Below, in pieces: positions 44,322-51,263 of a stretch of 64,000 nucleotides of DNA. The notes beneath the pieces are model-generated. The model worked only from the letters and a program-made list of their open reading frames with translations, was not told the origin of the DNA and made no database searches. The DNA lies in contig CBDBED010000011.1 in NCBI GenBank assembly GCA_965204245.1, forward strand, positions 1-64,000. The letters run 5' to 3'. The stretch comes from JAAXIE01 sp965204245. Lineage in GTDB: Bacteria > Chloroflexota > Dehalococcoidia > Lucifugimonadales > JAAXIE01. Position 1 is the first letter of the stretch; each line of letters starts with the position of its first letter. Both the position numbers and the translations under genes were made by a program.

Positions 44322-45398
44322 ATGGTTCGTACCCGGGCTCTACGGTTTCTATTAATACTAGGCCTCGTCGCGCTACTGATACCCGTGAGCTTGGCTCAGG
44401 CCGATAGCGATGGGGGCTCGGGAACGGCAGTGGTCCGCGATGCCGTGATACTAGGCGATCCATTTGCTGGCGACATCCCGGTGATTGTGAACAGCGGAAA
44501 GGTTACTCTCGCCATGACGGGCGTAGAGGAGCCTGCAGAGAACACGGCCCTTGAGGGCTGGCTGGTGACGGACGATGGATCCCGGAAGCAGAGCCTAGGC
44601 ATCCTGGAGGTATCCCAGGACGGGTCAGTGAATCACGAATATGAAGCTGAGGAGAACCTGCTCCTCACCTTCAACACTTTTGCCATCACGTTGGAGCCTG
44701 TGCCAGATGATGAACCTGACGAGCCTTCAAGTGAGATAACACACGTTGGCATCATAGACGGCGATGTTCTGGAGCAGATAAGGCTTCTTCTGGACCCCAT
44801 GGGACCCGCAGCGGCAGTCAACCTCAGGGCAAAGGCAAGGATGTCCGACACCCTCGCCAAGCAAGCACGGGCCGCGATACGTAACGGAAACTTGGAAGAA
44901 GCAAAGACCCGACTAGGAGAGATGAACGCCGTCATCGCGGGAACCGAAGAGGATCCCGGGATTGCTTTGCTTGCCGAGCAGGTTGTCGAGGCTGCGACCA
45001 TGGCAGGCGAGGATGCGGGCGAAGACATGGCCGTTGGGAATGCCAGCGACGCCACCGCGACGGCGGCGAACAGTGCCGCCAGCGGCATTGGCGAGGCTAT
45101 GATGGCAGCGAGCCGGGCTATAGAGGCCGAGTCTGATTCAGTAGCGATGCTGGAGATCGGAAACGTGGTAGCCCATACCAGTGATGCCAAGAGCCAAGCC
45201 GAGTTAGCCTACAGCAGCACCCAGGACATGGGCACCTACAGCGTTATTTCTGGCGACGCAGTCAGAGACTTGAGCGTGGGTGAGCCGATAATCGCGCAGA
45301 TAGTCCGGTACGGCTTGATTGCGAGCATCGTGCTGGTGCTGGCAGGCTCGGTGATGTTCTTGGGTTCGAGGCGTCGCTCGGGCGCATCGGCTGCCTAG
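44322..45398 (+). CDS. Secreted cell-surface protein with N-terminal signal and C-terminal membrane anchor
   Basis: 358 residues. Signal peptide FLLILGLVALLIPVSLAQA, then an acidic exported region. The middle is Ala/Asp-rich and helical (KQARAAIRNGNLEEAKTRLG, MAGEDAGEDMAVGNASDATA). A C-terminal transmembrane helix (IVRYGLIASIVLVLAGSVMF) ends in a basic tail LGSRRRSGASAA, a single-membrane or LPXTG-like topology without the LPXTG motif. Function unknown. RBS AAGGAGGCGG. 44046-44321 upstream has no gene. Confidence 0.65.
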   Translation: MVRTRALRFLLILGLVALLIPVSLAQADSDGGSGTAVVRDAVILGDPFAGDIPVIVNSGKVTLAMTGVEEPAENTALEGWLVTDDGSRKQSLGILEVSQDGSVNHEYEAEENLLLTFNTFAITLEPVPDDEPDEPSSEITHVGIIDGDVLEQIRLLLDPMGPAAAVNLRAKARMSDTLAKQARAAIRNGNLEEAKTRLGEMNAVIAGTEEDPGIALLAEQVVEAATMAGEDAGEDMAVGNASDATATAANSAASGIGEAMMAASRAIEAESDSVAMLEIGNVVAHTSDAKSQAELAYSSTQDMGTYSVISGDAVRDLSVGEPIIAQIVRYGLIASIVLVLAGSVMFLGSRRRSGASAA

Positions 45399-45442
45399 AC
45401 ATCAGCACTGGTAAACCGGGCGATAGATAGCCGGATGTAGAG

Positions 45443-45474
45443 AAGGGTCCATCCAAATGGATGGGCCCTTTTTG
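45443..45474 (+). terminator. Rho-independent terminator
   Basis: AAGGGTCCATCC-AAAT-GGATGGGCCCTT followed by TTTT; 12-bp stem with one G-U pair, 44 bases after the stop of the gene at 44322. Confidence 0.85.
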
Positions 45475-45514
45475 TATGTCCGGTTGGGTTAACCAGAGAA
45501 CTTCCAACCAGTCT

Positions 45515-46834
45515 ATGGGCGTTCAGACTATGCGCAGACCATGCCGATTAGTTGCTTTGTCGCTGCCAGTACCGCTGGCGCTGCTGGGGATTGTTGCAGT
45601 TGCACTCATGACGGCTTGTGGGAGTGCACTGCCGGAGTCCGTGGGCGTTGCGGTTGCAGAGACGGACACTCCCACCGCGTTGGCTTCCCCGCAGGGGGCT
45701 GTGGATGTGCGGGGTGTGCAGGCCGAAACCGGACTGGGGCCAGTGGATTTGGTGGTGGCCTTTCCTTGGCTGGAGCCCATGAGGAACATGGTGCACCTGA
45801 CGCATGCGGGGGACGGGAGCGGGCGGTTGTACGTGGTGTTGCAGGAGGGGCGGATAGCGTCCTTTAATCCGATGACGGAGGGCGACCCGGCGGTGGAGGG
45901 CGAGGAGCCTGCGGTGTTTCTGGATGTGCGGGACAAGGTGAGGGCAGGAGGAGAGCGGGGGCTGCTGGGTCTGGCGTTTGATCCTGCATACGGTTCCAAC
46001 GGGCATTTCTACGTGAACTACACTACGCAGAGTCATACTGTGGTGGCGAGGTATACGGCCGACAACGGGCTGGACAGGGGACGGGCGGATGAGGATAGCG
46101 AATTGGTGATAATGCGAGTGGTCCAGCCCTACCCGAACCACAATGGGGGGACGATAGCTTTCGGGCCTGACGGGTATTTGTACATTGGCTTGGGGGATGG
46201 AGGGGCGGGAGGCGACCCCTTGAACAGCGGGCAGGACTTGGAGACTCTGCTGGGGGCGATGCTGCGGATAGATGTTTCGGATGCCTCGGAAGAGCGCCCC
46301 TACAGGATTCCCGCGGACAACCCGTTCGTCAACGAGGATGCCCGGCCAGAGATATGGGCCTACGGGTTGCGGAACCCGTGGCGGTTTTCCTTTGACCGGA
46401 AGACGGGGGAGTTGTGGGCTGGGGATGTGGGGCAGAATAGCTGGGAAGAGGTGGACTTGCTGCGGGCCGGGGGAAACTATGGGTGGAACGTGATGGAGGG
46501 CACGCATTGTTTCCCGTCTACGGTGCGGGAGTGTGATGATGAGGGACTGGAGGCACCGGTCATTGACTATGCTCTGAACGGGCCGCGATGCTCGGTCATT
46601 GGCGGGGTGGTGTATCGCGGGCCTAGCCTGCCGTGGCTGGAGGGGGCATACTTGTATGCCGACTATTGCAGCGGTGAGTTGTGGGGGCTGAGGCATGACG
46701 GGGAGGGGGTGGCCGAACACGCTCTGCTGAACGACTCGGTGCGCCGGGTCACGGCATTCGGGGAAGACGAGGAGGGCGAGGTGTACGCGCTGTCCTTCGA
46801 TGGGCACATATATCGCCTAGCTGAGACTCGATAG
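45515..46834 (+). CDS. PQQ-dependent sugar dehydrogenase-type lipoprotein (Asd/GDH family)
   Basis: About 440 residues. The frame opens at 45461 within the terminator, so ATG 45515 or 45530 is the likely start. Lipoprotein signal LLGIVAVALMTACGS. The six-bladed propeller of the glucose/sorbosone dehydrogenase family follows: GGERGLLGLAFDPAYGSNGH, NHNGGTIAFGPDGYLYIGLG, DGGAGGDPLNSGQDLETLLG, RIPADNPFVNEDARPEIWAY, GLRNPWRFSFDRKTGELWAG. His in NHNGG and Arg-Asn in LRNPWRF match PQQ-site positions. Acts outside the membrane on a sugar or sorbosone-like compound. Confidence 0.9.
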   Translation: MGVQTMRRPCRLVALSLPVPLALLGIVAVALMTACGSALPESVGVAVAETDTPTALASPQGAVDVRGVQAETGLGPVDLVVAFPWLEPMRNMVHLTHAGDGSGRLYVVLQEGRIASFNPMTEGDPAVEGEEPAVFLDVRDKVRAGGERGLLGLAFDPAYGSNGHFYVNYTTQSHTVVARYTADNGLDRGRADEDSELVIMRVVQPYPNHNGGTIAFGPDGYLYIGLGDGGAGGDPLNSGQDLETLLGAMLRIDVSDASEERPYRIPADNPFVNEDARPEIWAYGLRNPWRFSFDRKTGELWAGDVGQNSWEEVDLLRAGGNYGWNVMEGTHCFPSTVRECDDEGLEAPVIDYALNGPRCSVIGGVVYRGPSLPWLEGAYLYADYCSGELWGLRHDGEGVAEHALLNDSVRRVTAFGEDEEGEVYALSFDGHIYRLAETR

Positions 46835-46890
46835 AGTTGGTGCGGCATGGAGGCAAGGGATATGACAGGGACTGAAGTTGAGGACGTGGT

Positions 46891-47505
46891 ATGGAGCTAG
46901 CGGGCGCGATTACCGGGGTAGTGCTGGCCTATCTGGTGGGGTCAATCCCATCGGCGTACCTGCTAATCAGGTGGCTGAAGGGGGTCGACATACGCACAGT
47001 GGGCAGCCGGAACGTGGGAGCGCTGAACACGTACTCGCAGTTGGGGCCTGCCGGAGGAGTTGCGGTGCTGGCTGCCGATGCGGGGAAGGGGGCGCTGGGG
47101 TTCTTTCTGCCTGCTTGGCTGGGCGCGCCGGAATGGGTGTCGGGTTTGGGGGCGGCGGCTGCGCTGGCGGGGCACAACTGGCCGATTTATCTGAAGTTTC
47201 GTGGCGGGAAGGGGGCGGCCACGGTGCTGGGCATTGGGCTGGCGCTGTCGCCCATCTATGCTGCCATCATGCTGGGAGGGGCTGTGGTGCTGCTGCTGGC
47301 GACGAGGCACTTGGTGTCGGCGGCGTTTGCTGGATTCATCGCGTTCGATATTGCGGTGACGGTGACTTGGGAGAGCACGTTTGTGGTGGTGATGGCGTGG
47401 TCGCTGACGGGGCTGGTGGTGTGCACGTACATGGCGCGGTCAGCGCAGCCGATCATTGCTGCTTTGAAGGAGCGGCGATGGAAGGGTGTGTTGTTTCCCA
47501 GATAG
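46891..47505 (+). CDS. plsY: Glycerol-3-phosphate acyltransferase PlsY
   Basis: 204 residues, membrane protein of about seven helices. Signature motifs are present: YLVGSIPSAYLL, GSRNVGALNTYSQLG, GHNWPIYLKFRGGKGAATVL. Transfers an acyl group from acyl-phosphate to glycerol-3-phosphate, the first step of phospholipid synthesis. Start ATG 46891 follows the dehydrogenase by 56 bases, but function is unrelated. Confidence 0.95.
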   Translation: MELAGAITGVVLAYLVGSIPSAYLLIRWLKGVDIRTVGSRNVGALNTYSQLGPAGGVAVLAADAGKGALGFFLPAWLGAPEWVSGLGAAAALAGHNWPIYLKFRGGKGAATVLGIGLALSPIYAAIMLGGAVVLLLATRHLVSAAFAGFIAFDIAVTVTWESTFVVVMAWSLTGLVVCTYMARSAQPIIAALKERRWKGVLFPR

Positions 47506-47564
47506 CGGGCCAATTGACCGCTGGCTAGGGAAACGAATACAATACAATTTACTGTCCTACGCAC

Positions 47565-47641
47565 GGCCCGGTGGTGTAGCTGGTTAACATACTGCCCTGT
47601 CAAGGCAGAGATCGTGGGTTCGAGTCCCATCCGGGTCGCCA
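47565..47641 (+). tRNA. tRNA-Asp (anticodon GUC)
   Basis: Acceptor GGCCCGG pairs with CCGGGTC (one G-U). Anticodon stem CTGCC/GGCAG holds the loop CTGTCAA with GTC at 47599-47601. T-arm is GTGGG-TTCGAGT-CCCAT. Discriminator G 47638 and encoded CCA (47639-47641). Confidence 0.97.
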
Positions 47642-47728
47642 CCGACTTCTTCCGGCAAAACACCACCCTCCCTCCAATGGTCAGCATTCCCCGATTGGGC
47701 TCAGGCCGCACTTCATGAGGTCATGTTC

Positions 47729-47770
47729 GTAGGGCGCTAGCAGCGACTGTAGTCGCCGATAGCGCCCTAC
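47729..47770. terminator. Long hairpin between tRNA-Asp and the YceI-type gene
   Basis: GTAGGGCGCTA (47729-47739) and TAGCGCCCTAC (47760-47770) are perfect reverse complements, and GCGACT-GT-AGTCGC extends the helix inside. It lies between convergent genes and may act as a bidirectional terminator, but lacks a T run. Confidence 0.6.
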
Positions 47771-47778
47771 TCGTGGAT

Positions 47779-49248
47779 TTAGGGGCCGGCACCCATCCCG
47801 CACTTCATCAATGCTTGGAATAGTTCCGGCGGGGGAGCGGTCGCGGCGTCGAGTGTACCCAAGGCCGCCAAACCTTCCGGCCCCAATTCCTCTATGAAGC
47901 ACTGAATCTGCGTGGGGTCACCGAGGTCCGCGGCGGCAGCCTCTTCAGGACTCAGGCATTGCATAAAGGGCACTAGAGCAAATAGAGCAAAGGGGCCCTC
48001 TGACCCTGGGCTGCTCATGGACTGTCTGAATTGCGCTGCCGCTTGACCCACCATCGCGTCATTGGCCAGTTGGGCGGATAAGCAGCTTTCGGTTTCGGGG
48101 CTAAGGTCTCCGACCACCGCAAGCAGGCCTCCCAGCGTGATGCGCAGGATGGTGCGGTCGCTGAGGCAGGCGATGACTTCTGGATTTGGAGCGGGACCGA
48201 GAAGGGCCGCCATTTGCCCGGCTGGTAGGGCAGCGGTTATGCAGACGGATTCGTCAGCAGGAAATTGGGCGAGGAATTGCTGAGGGTCGGCGCCGGTAGG
48301 CGGAGATATCAGGATGCCGGCAGATGGCAAAGCACCGGGCGGAGGACTCGCTGGGGCGGGAGGCTGGGGAGTGTCCGCCGGGGCGGGAGGCTGGGGAGTG
48401 TCCGCGGGGGGTGGAGCCGTCACGGGCGCGGGGGTGGGCTCCATGGCCATGGAATCCCCGCTTGGTCGGGCTGCTATGAGCACCTCAACGCGGACTTCGT
48501 CATCGACGCTGACGACGGGCCCTGCTATCGGTTCGCTTAGCTGTAGCTGGTCCCATGTAAAGGTGGTGGTCCCGTGTATGTAGACTGCGTCGCGGTCGTC
48601 CCTAGCCTCTACGTCGAAAGTCAGCGGGGCGGTGACGTTGCCTATGGTGAGGTCGCCGTCGATCTGGGCGGAAACAGTGTCTCCATCTGTAAAGCCGTCG
48701 GGGAGTTCATTCAGACCCTGAACGGTGAAGGTACCAGTGGGGCTGTTGGGGAACATCCTCTGGCGGATATACCTGTCCCTGTAGGAGCTGTCACTGGCCA
48801 AGGAGTGAAGGTCGATATGGATGACCGACTCGCCGCCATCGAGGCTTACATGGCCGGAAAGGGCGGTGGTGCGCACGACAGCATCGTTGGGCAAGGACAG
48901 TTGTTGCAACTGCTCGTTGACGGTAAAGGTGGCCTCTGAACCCTCGCCGACTTGGAAGACGATGCCATCGACGTCGCCGACTTGGCGGGGGCCGGTGTCG
49001 GCGGTGCCGGCAGGCTCGGTTGTGGCTGCAGGCGTCGCATCGGGAGGGGCTTGAGGGGCCGGAGTTGACGCGGGTTCCGGCATGGCCGTGGCAGTTGCGG
49101 CAGCAGTGTCGGGGCTGGCTGCGGGGCTTTCGGTAGCTTGCTCATCATCATCGCCACCGCCGCAAGCGAGGAGGGCCACAGTGACGAGGAGGATGGAGAA
49201 GAGGGCGATCAGGACAGGTACGCGGGCAGCGAGTGTCTTCCGTGTCAT
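47779..49248 (-). CDS. YceI-domain lipoprotein with Pro-rich linker and unknown C-terminal domain
   Basis: 489 residues. Lipoprotein signal ends LLVTVALLACGGG. After an Ala/Pro/Thr linker, residues about 95-260 form a YceI-like lipocalin domain (FTVNEQLQQLSLPNDAVVRT, SGHVSLDGGESVIHIDLHSL, GDLTIGNVTAPLTFDVEARD). A Pro-rich stretch (PPADTPQPPAPADTPQPPAP, itself a duplicated block) leads to a C-terminal Cys-containing region (SVCITAALPAG, VIACLSDRTILRITLGGLL, FMQCLSPEEAAAA, IQCFIEELG, LMKCGMG). YceI domains bind isoprenoid or lipid-like ligands. Anchored outside the membrane. Confidence 0.85.
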   Translation of the reverse strand: MTRKTLAARVPVLIALFSILLVTVALLACGGGDDDEQATESPAASPDTAAATATAMPEPASTPAPQAPPDATPAATTEPAGTADTGPRQVGDVDGIVFQVGEGSEATFTVNEQLQQLSLPNDAVVRTTALSGHVSLDGGESVIHIDLHSLASDSSYRDRYIRQRMFPNSPTGTFTVQGLNELPDGFTDGDTVSAQIDGDLTIGNVTAPLTFDVEARDDRDAVYIHGTTTFTWDQLQLSEPIAGPVVSVDDEVRVEVLIAARPSGDSMAMEPTPAPVTAPPPADTPQPPAPADTPQPPAPASPPPGALPSAGILISPPTGADPQQFLAQFPADESVCITAALPAGQMAALLGPAPNPEVIACLSDRTILRITLGGLLAVVGDLSPETESCLSAQLANDAMVGQAAAQFRQSMSSPGSEGPFALFALVPFMQCLSPEEAAAADLGDPTQIQCFIEELGPEGLAALGTLDAATAPPPELFQALMKCGMGAGP

Positions 49249-49264
49249 CGGATATCAGTACTCC

Positions 49265-49774
49265 TCAAATTAGGTGACTGGGCAAGAGGTGACTGGGCAT
49301 GCCGGAGATGGAGGCGGCGCGGGGCGGCAGGCTTAGTTCTCCACTTTTTTGGTCGCCTTGAGTGATGAGGGCGCCTCCCAAGGCACCCGCTATTGCGATG
49401 GCGACAAAGGTCACGCGCCAACTGCTCAAGGGGCGCAGGTGGGGTTCCAGCAGCACAGAGGCGGCGACAATGCCGAAGACGATGACGGCGATGGGGACGC
49501 CAAAGGAGACGGTGCGGTCAAGCCGGGCACTCATGGCAAAGGCGGCGCCAATGGCAGCAGCAAGGGCCACCGCCCACAGCAGCAAGAAAGGCACCCTGGG
49601 ATTGCGTCGATTGGCGAGCAAGGCCCACAGGACGCCTGCGGCAAACCCAACAGCAAGAGCGCCTATAGCTATGAAAAGGGTGTTGAACAGGGCATCGTTG
49701 GGGGAATGGAGAGGCAAGGAGACCAATACAGCCACCACCGCAGCCACAGCACCACCGGTCAATCCCTGGGTCAA
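49265..49774 (-). CDS. Multi-span membrane protein
   Basis: 169 residues from TTG 49774 with GTGAGG just before. Four to five hydrophobic segments (GGAVAAVVAVLVSLPL, FIAIGALAVGFAAGVLWALL, FLLLWAVALAAAIGAAF, VPIAVIVFGIVAASVLL). Unknown family. Immediately upstream of the YceI-type lipoprotein gene on the same strand (16 bases), so probably co-transcribed. Confidence 0.6.
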   Translation of the reverse strand: MTQGLTGGAVAAVVAVLVSLPLHSPNDALFNTLFIAIGALAVGFAAGVLWALLANRRNPRVPFLLLWAVALAAAIGAAFAMSARLDRTVSFGVPIAVIVFGIVAASVLLEPHLRPLSSWRVTFVAIAIAGALGGALITQGDQKSGELSLPPRAASISGMPSHLLPSHLI

Positions 49775-49808
49775 TTCCTCACCTCACTCATTCTCCCAGA
49801 GAGCGTTC

Positions 49809-50204
49809 CTACGGCGGGTACGAGCCGTCGGGGCTGCGGCGGGTGAAAATCTCGATGCTGTGGCCGTTGAGTTCGTGGAAATAGATACCCCGGCCGCCCC
49901 ACATGTCGTAGACCTTCATGTTGTCTTGGGCGAAGGGTTCGCTGCCATAGGACAAGCCCTCGGCCTTCACGCGGTCGAAGATGGCGTCGAACTCGTCGTC
50001 GCTGACATGGAAGGCGTAGTGCTCGTGGGCAATAGGGTCGCGCCCGTCATCGAAGTCGAAGAAGAGGTTATCGTTGACTTTGACCGGGGCGAAATGGGTG
50101 GGGGAATTGCGCTCGACCTCGAGGCCCATGATCCGGGCGAAGAACTCGGCGGAAGCCCACTTGTCGCTGGACCGGACGATGGTGTGATTCAGTACCGGTG
50201 GCAT
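49809..50204 (-). CDS. VOC-family (glyoxalase/dioxygenase-fold) protein
   Basis: About 131 residues from the ATG at 50204 preceded by GGAGGGAAGG. LNHTIVRSSDKWASAEFFAR (metal His), HEHYAFHVSDDEFDAIFDRV (second His) and YFHELNGHSIEIFTRRS (Glu) give the metal-binding HHE pattern of vicinal oxygen chelate enzymes. Probably a lyase or dioxygenase; substrate unknown. Confidence 0.85.
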   Translation of the reverse strand: MPPVLNHTIVRSSDKWASAEFFARIMGLEVERNSPTHFAPVKVNDNLFFDFDDGRDPIAHEHYAFHVSDDEFDAIFDRVKAEGLSYGSEPFAQDNMKVYDMWGGRGIYFHELNGHSIEIFTRRSPDGSYPP

Positions 50205-50340
50205 CCTTCCCTCCTCGTAGAGACTCAGCAGCACCGCGTTAGTTTAGCGGAAATGGGGTTATGTTGACATGGGCTTGTGAAGTGGATGTTAATGGATGTT
50301 AGGTCAGCGGGGTCAGGATGCATGAGGCAAATCCGTGTCG

Positions 50341-50369
50341 TTGCCACCATGCCGCGTGGTTAGATGGGC
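50341..50369 (+). promoter_or_regulatory. Promoter-like motif shared with ileS (vapB side)
   Basis: TTGCCA-N14-TAGATGGGC. Compared with 51192-51220 upstream of ileS it differs at 4 of 29 positions, with the block CGCGTGGTTAGAT identical, and weaker similarity continues for about 20 more bases. No gene lies in 50205-50448 otherwise. Confidence 0.45.
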
Positions 50370-50448
50370 ACTTTCGGCCTCTTGACTCTGCAGCCTGGCT
50401 CAAGGGATAATGGGTGCCACACTTCATGTTCCGTACAGGAAGCAGGCC

Positions 50449-50700
50449 ATGACAACTCGATTGGATGTACGGCTAGATTCAGAGCACCGGCAACGGCTGG
50501 AGGAACTGGCCAGAGAGAACGGAGTGCCCATCTCCGAAGTAGTGCGCCACCTCATCGACGGGGCCTACGCTGACATTCTGCGTACTCGTCGCGAGCAAGC
50601 GGTAGAGAGGTTGACAGGGTTGAACCTAGAAGACCCCCCGGACCCTGGCACCCTTGCCCGTGAATTGGAGGCCGCTCATGAACCCGGCGGTCTTCATTGA
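50449..50700 (+). CDS. Ribbon-helix-helix antitoxin (VapB-type)
   Basis: 83 residues. LDVRLDSEHRQRLEELAREN and VPISEVVRHLIDGAYADILR are the beta strand and two helices of a CopG/ribbon-helix-helix fold; the C-terminal tail LTGLNLEDPPDPGTLARELE would bind the toxin. The start at 50449 has AAGCAGG upstream. Overlaps the PIN-domain gene by 23 bases, so they form a toxin-antitoxin operon that should repress itself through this protein. Confidence 0.85.
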   Translation: MTTRLDVRLDSEHRQRLEELARENGVPISEVVRHLIDGAYADILRTRREQAVERLTGLNLEDPPDPGTLARELEAAHEPGGLH

Positions 50701-51136
50701 CGCCAACATTCCCATCTACGCGGCCGGCAGGGACCATCCGTACAAGGAGCCATGCTCCCGGATCCTGCTGATGGCAGCCCAGGAACCAATGGCATTCGTA
50801 ACCGATTCAGAAGTCCTCCAAGAACTGCTGCATCGCTACTTGGCGTCGGGCCGATGGGCTTTGGGCCGGGAAGTGGTGCAGGCTGTAGCCGAGATTATGC
50901 AGGGTGTCATCGAACCGGTGCGCGCTGAGGACGTCATGAGGGCAGTTGAGTTGGCGGACCGCCATACGGGGGTGAGCGCCCGAGACTTGGTGCATGCGGC
51001 CGTTATGCACCGACTTGGAAGTGACCGCATCATCTCTGCGGATACCGACTTCGAACGGCTGGACGGCATAGTGAGGTTGGATCCTGCCAACCTCGATGAC
51101 TGGGCTAGTACTGTTCTGGCTGTTCACGGAGACTGA
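50678..51136 (+). CDS. PIN-domain ribonuclease toxin (VapC-type)
   Basis: About 152 residues from ATG 50678. PIN acidic residues: FIDANIPIYA (Asp), TDSEVLQELLHRY (Glu), SARDLVHAAVM (Asp) and ISADTDFERLDGI (Asp). Cleaves RNA when freed from its antitoxin (family knowledge; tRNA is the usual target). All catalytic positions are intact. Confidence 0.88.
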   Translation: MNPAVFIDANIPIYAAGRDHPYKEPCSRILLMAAQEPMAFVTDSEVLQELLHRYLASGRWALGREVVQAVAEIMQGVIEPVRAEDVMRAVELADRHTGVSARDLVHAAVMHRLGSDRIISADTDFERLDGIVRLDPANLDDWASTVLAVHGD

Positions 51137-51191
51137 CCGGACTATCGGCCGCTAGCCTTTCGACAGGCCTAGCCATCGGAGGGCAGTTCTG

Positions 51192-51220
51192 TTGACACCC
51201 TGTCGCGTGGTTAGATAGGC
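51192..51220 (+). promoter_or_regulatory. Promoter-like motif upstream of ileS
   Basis: TTGACA-N14-TAGATAGGC, 44 bases before the ileS start; near-copy of 50341-50369. The 14-base spacing is shorter than the usual 17, so the true -10 may be shifted or another sigma factor used. No T-box sequence is seen. Confidence 0.45.
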
Positions 51221-51263
51221 TTTTCGACTAGCTGACCCAACTATCCGAGTTAGAGGTCCCTGA

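Noticed and set aside
51137..51263. T-box leader upstream of ileS
   Set aside because: No AGGGTGGNACCGCG-like T-box sequence or terminator/antiterminator pair is visible in the 127-bp leader.
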